DNA of 64,000 bases from CAYVRJ01 sp964453645 (GTDB taxonomy: Bacteria; Bacillota; Clostridia; Christensenellales; JAWKQI01). The notes under the pieces were generated by a model. The model was not told the DNA's origin and did no database searches. It worked only from the letters and a program-made list of their open reading frames with translations. The stretch is from assembly GCA_964453645.1 (NCBI GenBank), contig CAYVRJ010000002.1:124001-188000 (forward strand), written 5' to 3'. A program made the translations under genes and the position numbers. Of the stretch, positions 17,301 to 25,829 are shown piece after piece (position 1 is the stretch's first letter; the number at the start of each line of letters is the position of its first letter).

Positions 17301-17936
17301 GGTGTTCTCACTCTGCTCTTTGAGTGGTTCCAATTGATTGTTTATTTCAAATAAAATATCTGAAATTCTAGTGAGGTTTTCCCCCGTTTTTTCCAGCTTG
17401 CGCTCGGCTTCTTCCTTGCGCACACGATATTTCATAATACCTGAAGCTTCTTCAAACACACGTCTGCGGGCAGTTGACTTTTCGGTGAGGATCTCGTCGA
17501 TCTTACCCTGGCCGATGATGGAATACCCTTCTTTTCCAATTCCTGTATCCCTGAACAACTCTAAAATATCTCGTAACCTGCAAAGCTTTTGGTTTATAAG
17601 ATATTCCGACTCTCCAGAGCGATAGAGCTTTCTCGTCACTTCAATTTCCACACAGTCGGGCATGACCCGCTGGGTGACATTTTCAAATAACAAAGAGACT
17701 TCGCAATACCCCTTGGGCTTGCGAAGCTGTGTTCCATTAAAAATGACATCTTCCATTTTATCGCCGCGCATGGACTTGGCACTCTGTTCGCCCAGCACCC
17801 ATCGCACGGCATCGCCAATGTTTGATTTACCGCTGCCGTTGGGCCCAACGATTCCCGTAATTCTGTCGGTCATGACGATTTCGTAGCGATCGGGAAAGGA
17901 TTTGAACCCGTGCAGACTGATTGATTTTAAAAACAA
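14385..17936 (-). CDS. smc: Chromosome segregation protein SMC
   Basis: ABC-type ATPase of the bacterial condensin, which organises and segregates the chromosome with ScpA and ScpB (both encoded at 32170-33412). The 1183-residue protein has the Walker A GPNGSGKS at 31-38, two long coiled-coil arms, a hinge near the middle (about residues 500-660), and at the C-terminus the signature LLSGGEKAM with Walker B VCILDEIDAALDD. Translation starts at TTG 17936, giving MFLKSISLHGFKSF in line with the family; a GAGG ribosome site lies 8 bases upstream and no nearby ATG fits. Confidence 0.96.
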   Translation of the reverse strand: MFLKSISLHGFKSFPDRYEIVMTDRITGIVGPNGSGKSNIGDAVRWVLGEQSAKSMRGDKMEDVIFNGTQLRKPKGYCEVSLLFENVTQRVMPDCVEIEVTRKLYRSGESEYLINQKLCRLRDILELFRDTGIGKEGYSIIGQGKIDEILTEKSTARRRVFEEASGIMKYRVRKEEAERKLEKTGENLTRISDILFEINNQLEPLKEQSENTKEFLKLSDRQKHLEVGIYLFSIESSNQRELKLGEELKGVHQQILDKQEEISSLDATFHSEKERITLLDESIATLNEQLLLKREGVEKQKGEHNLLNFKRDNLIEELKKCTLEQERITQELAELSDVLADDELENINTSIAQTLEKQKSLTEKLELESKNVTFFDQDIEEVQTALFSLLNELSAINSEIAGLSSRRESLFVKNEEQGEQKTKLEQTLKTLSTSIEELNKNKTAITEELSVVRSAINGATLNLNEQNKEYEKLNAHYIDVQKQNNQFKARLNALHELEQSHEGYFEGVKQLLKLKDTHQTDKVLCTVAQAIESEAKFEKALEAVLGAALQNIIVENEYDAKDLINKLRQNNWGRATFLPLNALNIKYLSNQEKNVLNGSGIYGVASEIVSCRNEYRRAIEFLLARTVIVEDMDVGISLMRKAHQSFRIVTLSGDILNPGGAISGGSTNTNKSGLLSRGRLIEEQNEKIVASNRALEKLSREMEACSVVIKEIKEKRNTALEEIHTLELKNTSVMEKLEALKKEQNQLNMQIQQIEATSNSCVDELDKCDLNLEKLKIKQDAINSMQLEKNLHLSHLEKQYSGKSDETEQLREDLQTINMELSALQKDLALRTLEKETKLKERERLTATLAGIETRIREATEELNQTESEILQLLLTIEVSQQQNDEELDVLKQKSAEKAALNAQISDKTTFAGKLNEELSTLKERQLRLEMNIERTVGEREALFERMWEEYELTLNNAQQYKLQTGITAARDELSEVKESIRNLGAINPNAVEEYDRLQERFEELSTQRDDLSSARDDLQTVISELLNKMQTTFMEGLKTINNNFKDAFSELFGGGRADLILLDEGNVMESGIDIVAEPPGKKLQSVSLLSGGEKAMTAIALLFAMQKINPSPVCILDEIDAALDDYNLSKYLEYIKRYSSSVQFLIVTHRKLSMSACNVLYGVAMEEKGVSKILSVKIGESA

Positions 17937-17976
17937 ATAGTAAACCTCAAAAAAATATTTAGATCATATAAGATAA

Positions 17977-18297
17977 TTATAGGTGTTTATCCAGCATTTC
18001 GCAAAGTGTATCTTTGGGAACCAACCCAATGGATTTTTCTACTTGCTCACCATTTTTAAAGATAATGACGGTAGGAATGCTCATAATGCCATACTTGGCA
18101 GCAATGGCATTACAATCGTCCACATTAACCTTTGCAATCTTAGCTTTATTCATATATTCCAGTGCAATTTGTTCTATAATAGGTGTGAGCATCCGGCAAG
18201 GCCCGCACCACTCTGCCCAAAAATCCACCAGAGTCACACCATTGGAAATTTCGCCCTCGAAGTTTTGCTCGTTCATCACAATAATATTCTCACTCAT
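17977..18297 (-). CDS. trxA: Thioredoxin
   Basis: Small cytoplasmic dithiol-disulfide oxidoreductase. The 106-residue protein has the active site WCGPC at residues 30-34 and the cis-proline loop SIPTVIIF. Length is normal. Its start overlaps the end of the RseC-like gene by 4 bases, a pairing that suggests both serve redox maintenance. Confidence 0.94.
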   Translation of the reverse strand: MSENIIVMNEQNFEGEISNGVTLVDFWAEWCGPCRMLTPIIEQIALEYMNKAKIAKVNVDDCNAIAAKYGIMSIPTVIIFKNGEQVEKSIGLVPKDTLCEMLDKHL

Positions 18298-18716
18298 TTG
18301 ATTATCTCCTTAATATAATATATCTTTTTTAACTTTTGTTTAAATATATTATCTGCTACTTTTAACAATAAAAAACCTAATATACAAAATATTAAGCCAA
18401 AAGAAGCCAAAACAAAGTCGCTATTACTCATCTGAAAGCTGTTTACAACCATCCCTCCCACAATAACACCCAGAATCAGCATAAACAAAGGAATTAGATA
18501 AGCTAGGGCAGATGCCAGCATTGAAAGCTTTGTATCTATTTCCACCAGCACAGCGTCATCCACTTTGGCGTTCAACTGGTTTTTTGCAGACACGATCACA
18601 AACTCTTTGCCGTTCCTCAGCCCGCAGGCCTTACAGTTTCCGCAGGCGGAAGTGCGCATAAATTTAATTTTTGCAACGTCATCGACTACCTCGACGACTA
18701 ATCCTCTCTCCTGCAC
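18294..18716 (-). CDS. SoxR-reducing system protein RseC family
   Basis: The 140-residue protein belongs to the RseC/MucC family, best known from Rsx/Rnf-associated SoxR reduction in proteobacteria. The N-terminal soluble part contains a cysteine cluster (ACGNCKACGLRNG, about residues 19-31), and two membrane helices follow (about 68-90 and 102-120). Starts at GTG 18716 with a weak ribosome site. In anaerobic Firmicutes its role is not settled; the overlap with trxA hints at thiol or Fe-S redox chemistry at the membrane. Confidence 0.8.
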   Translation of the reverse strand: MQERGLVVEVVDDVAKIKFMRTSACGNCKACGLRNGKEFVIVSAKNQLNAKVDDAVLVEIDTKLSMLASALAYLIPLFMLILGVIVGGMVVNSFQMSNSDFVLASFGLIFCILGFLLLKVADNIFKQKLKKIYYIKEIIK

Positions 18717-18720
18717 GATT

Positions 18721-19419
18721 CTATTCGCTCACAATCAACTGCCTAATGATTTCCCCCGCAAGCGTTAAGCCGCATAGGGCGGGCGGATAAGAGATACTCG
18801 CCGGAGCATGGCGTCCGTTTCCCTCAAATACAATTTTACTGGGTACTTCAGGGGAAAATACCACCGTATGGCGTGTAATGCCCCGCACTTTTAACTCCCT
18901 GCGCATGACTCTGGACAGGGGATCGGTATGTGTTTTGGAAATGTCACATACGCTAAAGTTTCCAACAAGCCTGTTTCCCGCACCCATGGCCGATATAATG
19001 CCAAATCCTTTTCTATGACAATATTCTATCACTGAAAGTTTAGAAGTAACACTGTCGATGCAATCTGCAACAAAATCGATTTCATCTTTTATTATTTCGC
19101 TCACATTGTCGCTGCCGATATATGCAACCACAGGGGCAATATCAATATCCGGGTTGATCTCCCTTGCACGGCTGGCCATGAGATCAGCTTTTTTCAACCC
19201 CACTGTCTTTGTGGTGGCAATCAATTGGCGGTTAATATTTGTCTCGTCCACTGTGTCGCTGTCCACAACGGTGAGATGTCCAATTCCCCCCCGAACCAAC
19301 GCTTCACACACATAAGACCCAACGCCCCCAATCCCCAACACACACACGTGTTTGCGGTTGAGTTTGCGAAAAGTCTCCTCACCCAACAGGGCAATTTCCC
19401 GGGCAAAAATGTTATTCAT
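18721..19419 (-). CDS. tcdA: tRNA threonylcarbamoyladenosine dehydratase (TcdA/CsdL, ThiF family)
   Basis: E1-like ATP-dependent enzyme that cyclises t6A37 in tRNA to ct6A. The 232-residue protein begins ALLGEETFRKL, then the nucleotide-binding loop GIGGVGS (29-35), DSDTVDETNINRQ and the downstream AMGAGNRL, all characteristic of the YgdL/TcdA branch rather than MoeB/ThiF. It overlaps the end of aspS by 8 bases. Confidence 0.88.
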   Translation of the reverse strand: MNNIFAREIALLGEETFRKLNRKHVCVLGIGGVGSYVCEALVRGGIGHLTVVDSDTVDETNINRQLIATTKTVGLKKADLMASRAREINPDIDIAPVVAYIGSDNVSEIIKDEIDFVADCIDSVTSKLSVIEYCHRKGFGIISAMGAGNRLVGNFSVCDISKTHTDPLSRVMRRELKVRGITRHTVVFSPEVPSKIVFEGNGRHAPASISYPPALCGLTLAGEIIRQLIVSE

Positions 19420-21190
19420 GTATTGTTTGAATGCTAAGCTCCTGCAACTGCTTTTCGGAGACCTCAGACGGTGCCTGGGTCATCATACAACTTGCATTCT
19501 GCACTTTGGGAAAGGCGATGACATCGCGAATGGAATCTGTTCCCGAAAAGATCATAGCTAATCTGTCCAATCCAAAAGCCAAACCTCCGTGGGGGGGGGT
19601 GCCATATTTAAAAGCTTCCAGCAAGAAGCCAAAGCGCTCCCAAGCTTCTTCATCACTAAACCCAAGGCATTGAAACATGCGCTGTTGCAGCTCTGTGGAG
19701 TGAATGCGGATAGAACCGCCTCCAATCTCACTGCCGTTGAGCACACAGTCATATGCCTTTGCCGTTGCCTTAGCAGGATCGGTTTCCAAAATGGACAAAC
19801 TGTCGTCGGTTGGCGAAGTGAAGGGGTGATGCATAGCAAAATACCTGTTTTCCTCTTCGCTGTATTCAAACAGTGGGAAGTCTGTGACCCACAACAGATT
19901 ATACGTATCTTTGGGAATGAGATTCAGCTTATTTCCAATGTTTAACCTCAACTGCCCCAAGCATTCACAAGCTGTTTTAAACTGATCGGCAACAATAAAG
20001 ATGATATCCCCAGTTTCTGCTCCCGTGCGATTGAGAAGGGCAGTAAAGTCATCTTCCGAGAAGAATTTCATAATAGAGGATTGTACGCCTTCGGGTTTCA
20101 TGGAGATCCACGCCATACCCTTTCCACCGTAGAGTTTGATTAATTCCACCAGTGCATCGATCTCTTTGCGGGAAAATTCCGAAACGCCTTGCTTCACGTT
20201 GATGGCACGCACCGTTCCACCTGCTTGGGCAACGCTTGCAAAGGCAGTAAATCCGCAGTTTGCTGCAATGTCCGTGAGGTCGATGAGCTCCAAGCCAAAC
20301 CGTGTGTCGGGTTTGTCCGAGCCAAACCGCTCCATGGCCTGCTGATACGTCAGTCTTTTAAACGGTGTTGTAATCTCTATGTCTAGCACATTTTGAAAGG
20401 CATACTTTAAAAACCCTTCGTTGATCTCGATGACATCGTCTACATCCACAAAGGACATTTCCAAGTCGATTTGAGTGAATTCAGGTTGTCTGTCCGCCCG
20501 AAGGTCTTCATCCCGAAAACACTTGGTGATCTGCATATAGCGGTCAAAACCGGAGAGCATCAGCAATTGTTTAAACAATTGGGGCGATTGGGGCAGTGCA
20601 AAAAATTTGCCGGGATGGACCCTAGAGGGAACCAAATAATCCCTTGCCCCTTCGGGAGTGCTCTTGGTGAGCATGGGTGTTTCGATTTCTAAAAAACCAT
20701 TGTCGGCGTAATAATCTCTTGCAGCTTTTGCAAGTTTATGGCGAATCATCAGGTTTTTTTGCAGTGGTGCACGGCGCAAGTCTAAGTAGCGATATGCGAG
20801 CCGCAACTCTTCCCGAACATTTGTTTGTTCTTCAATTTCAAAGGGTGGAGTTTTTGCAATAGAAATGATTTCAATGCTGTGCACGATCACTTCTATTTCC
20901 CCAGTTTTAACATTTGGGTTGACAACTTCAGGTGCACGGGCTGCAATCACACCTTTCACTGAAATAACAAATTCATTGCGCAAACTTTCGGCCAGAGCAT
21001 AGTGTTCGTTGCTCAATTTTTCTTCATCAAACACCAGTTGCAAGATACCCGTTCTATCCCGTAGGTATACAAAAATCAGTGCGCCTAAGTTGCGCCGGGA
21101 GTCTACCCAGCCCACAACACTCACTTCTTGTCCAACATTTGCTAACGAATAGTCCCCTACATATCCTGTGCGTTCAAAACGCTGACTCAT
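19412..21190 (-). CDS. aspS: Aspartate-tRNA ligase
   Basis: Class II aminoacyl-tRNA synthetase that charges tRNA-Asp. The 592-residue protein is of the long bacterial type: an N-terminal OB anticodon-binding domain (VGWVDSRRNLGALIFVYLRDRTG), motif 2 FRDEDLRADRQPEFTQID, the bacterial GAD insertion around 290-420, and motif 3 GLAFGLDRLAMI. Whether it also mischarges tRNA-Asn cannot be judged here. It lies 3 bases downstream of hisS, the conserved hisS-aspS pair. Confidence 0.97.
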   Translation of the reverse strand: MSQRFERTGYVGDYSLANVGQEVSVVGWVDSRRNLGALIFVYLRDRTGILQLVFDEEKLSNEHYALAESLRNEFVISVKGVIAARAPEVVNPNVKTGEIEVIVHSIEIISIAKTPPFEIEEQTNVREELRLAYRYLDLRRAPLQKNLMIRHKLAKAARDYYADNGFLEIETPMLTKSTPEGARDYLVPSRVHPGKFFALPQSPQLFKQLLMLSGFDRYMQITKCFRDEDLRADRQPEFTQIDLEMSFVDVDDVIEINEGFLKYAFQNVLDIEITTPFKRLTYQQAMERFGSDKPDTRFGLELIDLTDIAANCGFTAFASVAQAGGTVRAINVKQGVSEFSRKEIDALVELIKLYGGKGMAWISMKPEGVQSSIMKFFSEDDFTALLNRTGAETGDIIFIVADQFKTACECLGQLRLNIGNKLNLIPKDTYNLLWVTDFPLFEYSEEENRYFAMHHPFTSPTDDSLSILETDPAKATAKAYDCVLNGSEIGGGSIRIHSTELQQRMFQCLGFSDEEAWERFGFLLEAFKYGTPPHGGLAFGLDRLAMIFSGTDSIRDVIAFPKVQNASCMMTQAPSEVSEKQLQELSIQTIHE

Positions 21191-21193
21191 AGA

Positions 21194-22447
21194 TTATTTC
21201 TCCAATATATTCAAAATTTCTTGCTTATTAATTTTTAATTCTTCACCGGTGGCCATGTTTTTGAAGTTCAAAATCCCCGATTCCAGTTCATTTTCCCCGA
21301 TTACAACCACATACTGCGCTTTTAATTTATCTGCATATTTAAACTGTGCTTTCAAGCTCTTTCCACCGTGATCACAATCGCAAGCAATCCCCTTTTGTCT
21401 AAATTCATGGCAAAGATTAAAACCATAGAGGTTTGCCTTTTCTCCCATGGTGGCAACGAACACTTGAATTCCGTTGTTGTGGGGTATATCAATCCCCTGA
21501 CTCTCCATGACTAATAGCAGTCTCTCCATACCCAAACCAAATCCGATGCCAGCCATGGAAGGCCCGCCCAACTGGGATACCAGGCCGTCGTATCTTCCAC
21601 CGCCGCACACAGTACCCTGGGCACCAATGCTGGTGGATATTATTTCAAATACGGTTTTGGAATAATAATCCAGACCTCGAACGATATATGGATTGATAGA
21701 AAACGGAATATTTAACACGTCTAAACGCTGTTTTACACCTTCAAAGTGAGACTCACAGGACGCACAAAGGTTGTCCATGAGCTTGGGAGCACCCGCACAC
21801 ACTTTTTTACACTTTTCTTCTTTGCAATCTAATATGCGAAGAGGATTTTTTAACAACCGCTCGTTGCAGGTTGGACATAACTCAGATTTTTTGCTATCTA
21901 AAAATGCAATCAGTTTTTTATTATAATCAGGGCGGCATTCCGGACACCCAATGCTATTGATGTTGAGCTCCAAGCCCGAAATCTTTAGTTCACGAAAGAG
22001 TGTCAGTGCAAGTGCGATGACTTCCGCATCAATGGAAGGTGTCTGCGCACCAAACACTTCAACGCCAAATTGGTGGTGTTCCCGCAATCTGCCCGCCTGA
22101 GGTTTTTCATTGCGAAATACGGGGCAATTTAAATAATATAATTTTGTTGGCTGTGCAGCAGCGTACAGTCCGCTGTTTAAGAATGCCCGAACAACGCCAG
22201 CTGTTCCCTCGGGTTTTAAAGTGATACAACGATCTCCCTTGTCCGAAAAGGTATACATCTCCTTTTGTACGATATCTGTGGTATCTCCCACACCCCGCAA
22301 AAACAGTTCTGTATATTCAATGACAGGTGTTCTCGCTTCATAATAACCGAACAAACCTGCAATTTTTCGCATAACACCTTCGATATATTGCCATTTATAA
22401 CTTTCCTCGGGCAAAATATCTTTGGTACCCTTTAGTGCATTGATCAA
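21194..22447 (-). CDS. hisS: Histidine-tRNA ligase
   Basis: Class II synthetase charging tRNA-His. The likely start is TTG 22447, giving MINALKGTKDILPEE as in the family, with GGAGG (forward 22456-22460) at 8-base spacing. An upstream in-frame ATG at 22510 lies inside the promoter's -35 box and cannot be used. The 417 residues carry motif 2 LKPEGTAGVVRAF, the HisS-specific RGLDYYSKTVFE and GGGRYDGL. A zinc-like cysteine cluster (CPTC...CKEEKC) lies at about 190-215. It is the first gene of the hisS-aspS-tcdA-rseC-trxA-smc-ftsY run. Confidence 0.96.
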   Translation of the reverse strand: MINALKGTKDILPEESYKWQYIEGVMRKIAGLFGYYEARTPVIEYTELFLRGVGDTTDIVQKEMYTFSDKGDRCITLKPEGTAGVVRAFLNSGLYAAAQPTKLYYLNCPVFRNEKPQAGRLREHHQFGVEVFGAQTPSIDAEVIALALTLFRELKISGLELNINSIGCPECRPDYNKKLIAFLDSKKSELCPTCNERLLKNPLRILDCKEEKCKKVCAGAPKLMDNLCASCESHFEGVKQRLDVLNIPFSINPYIVRGLDYYSKTVFEIISTSIGAQGTVCGGGRYDGLVSQLGGPSMAGIGFGLGMERLLLVMESQGIDIPHNNGIQVFVATMGEKANLYGFNLCHEFRQKGIACDCDHGGKSLKAQFKYADKLKAQYVVVIGENELESGILNFKNMATGEELKINKQEILNILEK

Positions 22448-22481
22448 CGAAACAGCCTCCAAAAACATAATACACGAGTTT

Positions 22482-22510
22482 ATTATACCCTCCAGGTGGT
22501 TGAATGTCAA
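22482..22510 (-). promoter_or_regulatory. Consensus promoter of hisS
   Basis: Perfect TTGACA-17-TATAAT on the minus strand, about 35 bases before the TTG start. The short leader leaves no room for a T-box. Confidence 0.9.
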
Positions 22511-22533
22511 TTAAACTTAAACATGGGAGTGGA

Positions 22534-22562
22534 TTGAATTATTTGTTGAAATCCAGTATACT
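22534..22562 (+). promoter_or_regulatory. Promoter of rpiB
   Basis: TTGAAT-17-TATACT on the plus strand, about 27 bases before rpiB, back to back with the hisS promoter. Confidence 0.6.
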
Positions 22563-22589
22563 ATAGATAATAAAATTTGAGGAGAACAC

Positions 22590-23051
22590 ATGATGAAAGT
22601 TGCAGTTGGTTACGACCACGGAGGTTTTGAGATAAGAGAGCATATCATTTCGCACCTAAAATCCAAGGGGTTTACGGTTGTGGATATGGGTACCCAAACC
22701 CCCGACAGTTGCGATTACCCCATTTTTGCTAAAAGTGTTGCCCACAGTGTGGCTGCCGGGGAGTGCGATTATGGGGTTTTGTGCTGTGGAACAGGCATCG
22801 GCATGTCTATTGCGGCAAACAAAGTAAATGGGATTCGGTGTGCAGTCTGCTCTGAACCCTTTAGTGCACGCCTCACCAAGCAACACAACAACGCTAATAT
22901 AATTGCATTTGGCGCTCGAGTCGTGGGCATTGATATGGCAAAGATGATTCTGGACGAGTTTTTCGATTCAAACTATCAGGGCACAGAGATGGGCGGAGAA
23001 CGCCACAAAAATCGTGTTGCACTGGTTGATGCAATGGACAGCGAAAGATAA
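22590..23051 (+). CDS. rpiB: Ribose-5-phosphate isomerase B
   Basis: Interconverts ribose 5-phosphate and ribulose 5-phosphate in the pentose-phosphate pathway. The 153-residue RpiB/LacAB-family protein starts MMKVAVGYDHGGFEI with the phosphate-binding Asp9-His10, and has the active-site CCGTGIGMSIAANK around residues 67-80. LacA/B are close relatives, but single-gene RpiB is the better fit. Two ATGs are adjacent (22590, 22593); the GAGGAG site serves either. It is monocistronic, with a hairpin terminator behind. Confidence 0.93.
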   Translation: MMKVAVGYDHGGFEIREHIISHLKSKGFTVVDMGTQTPDSCDYPIFAKSVAHSVAAGECDYGVLCCGTGIGMSIAANKVNGIRCAVCSEPFSARLTKQHNNANIIAFGARVVGIDMAKMILDEFFDSNYQGTEMGGERHKNRVALVDAMDSER

Positions 23052-23076
23052 CATAAATAAGATTTTAAATACTAAA

Positions 23077-23106
23077 AACGCCCCAAAGCATATGCCGAGG
23101 GGCGTT
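23077..23106. terminator. Bidirectional terminator between rpiB and ispH/S1
   Basis: AACGCCCC/GGGGCGTT stem (8 bp, GC-rich). On the plus strand it is followed by a T-rich tract and on the minus strand by TTT, so it can end both convergent transcripts. Confidence 0.85.
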
Positions 23107-23120
23107 GTGTTTGTTTTAAC

Positions 23121-25244
23121 TTATTCGTCCATCTTTGGGAAGAAATCTGCTAATGTGACACCCAGTTCTTCCACTTCGGGAATCACATATTTTTCGTCTA
23201 CTTCTTCTTTTTGCTTAACAACCTTTTCCTCTTCGGGCATAGTTGCCATGTATTCATCGTTGAGGATTGCTCTGCGGCTCAAAGAAATCTTCTTCTTCTG
23301 AGGATTGACTTCCATAATGCGAACGTTCACAACGTCGCCAATTCTCAGTTCGTCCTCCACCCGCTCAATGCGGCGCATGGAAACTTGGGAGATGTGAATC
23401 AACCCATCAATACCCGGTTCCAGCTCCACAAATGCACCAAAGGGCACAATGCGAACAACTTTTCCCTCTACGTCTTCGCCAACGAGATATTTCTCAGGAG
23501 CTAAGTCCCACGGCCTTGGCTGCAACTGCTTGTATCCGAGGGAGATGCGTTTCTTCTCGGGAGACGTGTTTAAAATAACAACTTCTATTTCATCTTCTTC
23601 TTTTAATATTTCACTGGGATGTTTAATGGGTGTCCAAGAGATGTCGCGGATGTGCAACAGACCGTCTACACCACCGATATCCACAAAAGCACCAAAGTCC
23701 GAAAGTCTTTTTACTTTGCCGGTGATCTGATCACCCTTGGCAAAAGATGACCAAACTTCTGCTTCTTTTTTCTGTGCTTCGGCAACAAGGACATCACGGT
23801 GAGATGCGACAATTCGCTTTTGCCTTCTGTCGGCTTCTTTAATAACAACGTCCAGCGTTTGCCCTTTGAAAATGTTTAAATCTTCAACAAACCGCATGGC
23901 AACCTGTGAAGCTGGGATAAACGTTTCGTAACTTTCTGTCTTGCCGATTAAGCCACCTTTTACAACACCAGTCACTGTGCACTGATAAATGGTTTCGCTG
24001 TCTGCGTTGTCGCAGAACTGCTGCCATTTCAACTTGGATTCAATGCGTTTTTTGGAGAGAAGGACGTTGCCCTTGCCATCGTTTAGCGTTAAAACTTCAA
24101 CGTCGATTTCGTCGCCGATCTTTAAGATATCCTTAGGATTCACATTTCCGTCCAACGTCAATTCTGCTTTGGTGATGATACCATCGGACTTGTAGCCCAC
24201 ACTGACACACGCCTCATCGTCTGTTAACTGAACGACTTTGCCCTTTACGATTTGTCCCCTCTTTAAGCGAACAAAAGATTTATCCAACTGGGAGAGAAAA
24301 TCATTCTCATCCGAAGAAACTTCGGCAGTGGCATTTTGTTCCCCTTCAACTTCGGGTTGTTGTAAAAGCTCGTTGTTAGTGTTTTCATTGTCATTGTTCT
24401 CGACAAAGACCTTTTCCTGTTCAGACATTAGCGTAGTAACCTCCCTAATTAACCACTCCGGTGTCGATGCCCCGGCAGTTATACTTATTATATCACCTTT
24501 TGATATTATTTCAAGAGAAACTTCTGATATATTGTCGATAATAAAAGAATTTTTGCAATGTTTTTTGCAGATATCATACAATTTTCTGGTATTTGAGCTG
24601 TTTGTATCCCCCACCACCAGACAGATGTCGCTGATTTTGGAAAGGTGTTCCATTTCGTCCTGCCGCCGCTGGGTGGTATCGCAAATACTTTTATAATAGT
24701 TTGCACCTTGCACTTTAGCGCTTAACGCTCGGGTGAGGTTTTCCCACTTCTCATTGGTGATGGTGGTTTGGGCGACCACAAGGGGTTCGTGCAGGTGAGG
24801 TAATTCCTCAATATCTTCCAAGCAATTGATCACATAACAGCCTTGATTGGCATACCCCATGGAACCGATCACCTCAGGGTGTTGCCTCTCCCCAACGATG
24901 ATCACGGGGCTGTTGGTACTTTCAATTTTCCGGTGAATTCGCTCCACATAGGGGCATGTTGCATTGATGACTTCAACACCCATCTCTTCAAGGTTTGTAA
25001 ACACACTTTTTGGCGCTCCGTGGGAGCGAATGATTACAATAGAACCTTGAGGATTTTGAATGTCATCTAAATCTTCAATGGGCGAAACCCCAAGGTTGCA
25101 GAGTTTTTCAATGACATGACGGTTGTGTATGAGCTGCCCGTAGGTATACACGGTTTTTTCTCGCTTTGCAGTGTGTAGAGCGATATCTACAGCTCTTTTC
25201 ACCCCAAAACAAAATCCTGCATTCTTGGCAACGTTTATCTTCAA
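23121..25244 (-). CDS. ispH: Fused HMBPP reductase IspH and S1-type RNA-binding protein
   Basis: A single 707-residue chain. Residues 1-283 are IspH, the 4Fe-4S enzyme that makes IPP and DMAPP at the end of the MEP isoprenoid pathway, with all three cluster cysteines (Cys12 in AGFCFGV, Cys97 in NATCPYV, Cys188 in SICDTTQRRQ) and the GASTPEWLI end. After an acidic linker of about 60 residues come four S1 RNA-binding repeats (about 340-690), related to ribosomal protein S1. This fusion is known from Clostridia and is not a frameshift artefact. It lies in the conserved order cmk-plsC-ispH/S1; the start overlaps plsC by 4 bases. Confidence 0.94.
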   Translation of the reverse strand: MKINVAKNAGFCFGVKRAVDIALHTAKREKTVYTYGQLIHNRHVIEKLCNLGVSPIEDLDDIQNPQGSIVIIRSHGAPKSVFTNLEEMGVEVINATCPYVERIHRKIESTNSPVIIVGERQHPEVIGSMGYANQGCYVINCLEDIEELPHLHEPLVVAQTTITNEKWENLTRALSAKVQGANYYKSICDTTQRRQDEMEHLSKISDICLVVGDTNSSNTRKLYDICKKHCKNSFIIDNISEVSLEIISKGDIISITAGASTPEWLIREVTTLMSEQEKVFVENNDNENTNNELLQQPEVEGEQNATAEVSSDENDFLSQLDKSFVRLKRGQIVKGKVVQLTDDEACVSVGYKSDGIITKAELTLDGNVNPKDILKIGDEIDVEVLTLNDGKGNVLLSKKRIESKLKWQQFCDNADSETIYQCTVTGVVKGGLIGKTESYETFIPASQVAMRFVEDLNIFKGQTLDVVIKEADRRQKRIVASHRDVLVAEAQKKEAEVWSSFAKGDQITGKVKRLSDFGAFVDIGGVDGLLHIRDISWTPIKHPSEILKEEDEIEVVILNTSPEKKRISLGYKQLQPRPWDLAPEKYLVGEDVEGKVVRIVPFGAFVELEPGIDGLIHISQVSMRRIERVEDELRIGDVVNVRIMEVNPQKKKISLSRRAILNDEYMATMPEEEKVVKQKEEVDEKYVIPEVEELGVTLADFFPKMDE

Positions 25245-25828
25245 CCTTCACAAATTTCCTTTAATTTTATTAATTTAGAAGTTAAAATATTGAGGCACTC
25301 AACGGTTTCTTGAGGGGTTATTCTCTTTTTGCCGGTGATTTCTGCCAAATCAACCTGCTCACCCACCGCAATCTTTGTGCGGGAGAAAAGGCCGTATTTT
25401 CCACCTATAAAAATGGGAAGAATTTTCGAATTGGTTTTAAAGGCCAGCATAACCGTACCCGGCTCCAACCTAGTGATCTCCCGTGAGCGAGTTCCCTCGG
25501 GGAATATACCCAGCACTTTCTCACGGTGTAATACTTGCATGGCGTATTTAATCGCACCGAGGTCACCTTCACCTCTGCGCACTTCAAATGCCCCAAGTTT
25601 CTTTAAAAAGTATGCGATGAATTTATTTTTAAACAATTCTGATTTTGCCATAAATATTATTTTACGACTTTGAACGATGTCTAATAAAACAGGGTCAAAA
25701 AAACTCTTGTGGTTACACATAAAAATAATACGCCCTTGGGTCTTAAAGTTTTTTCTGCCGTATATTTTTGGTTTGAAGAACAGCCACAAAAAGGGTGTTG
25801 CCAAAATCTTTACTATCCAAAAAAACAT
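25241..25828 (-). CDS. plsC: 1-acyl-sn-glycerol-3-phosphate acyltransferase
   Basis: Membrane-bound enzyme making phosphatidic acid from lysophosphatidate. The 195-residue protein has a hydrophobic N-terminus (3-18), the catalytic H-x4-D motif NHKSFFDP (His40, Asp45), and the glycerol-phosphate binding FPEGTRSR near residue 117. It is short, as in other Firmicutes. The gene sits between cmk (1-base gap) and ispH/S1. Confidence 0.93.
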   Translation of the reverse strand: MFFWIVKILATPFLWLFFKPKIYGRKNFKTQGRIIFMCNHKSFFDPVLLDIVQSRKIIFMAKSELFKNKFIAYFLKKLGAFEVRRGEGDLGAIKYAMQVLHREKVLGIFPEGTRSREITRLEPGTVMLAFKTNSKILPIFIGGKYGLFSRTKIAVGEQVDLAEITGKKRITPQETVECLNILTSKLIKLKEICEG

Positions 25829-25829
25829 C

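Noticed and set aside
22448..22589. T-box leader before hisS
   Set aside because: The consensus promoter at 22482-22510 leaves a leader of under 40 bases with no specifier loop or antiterminator.
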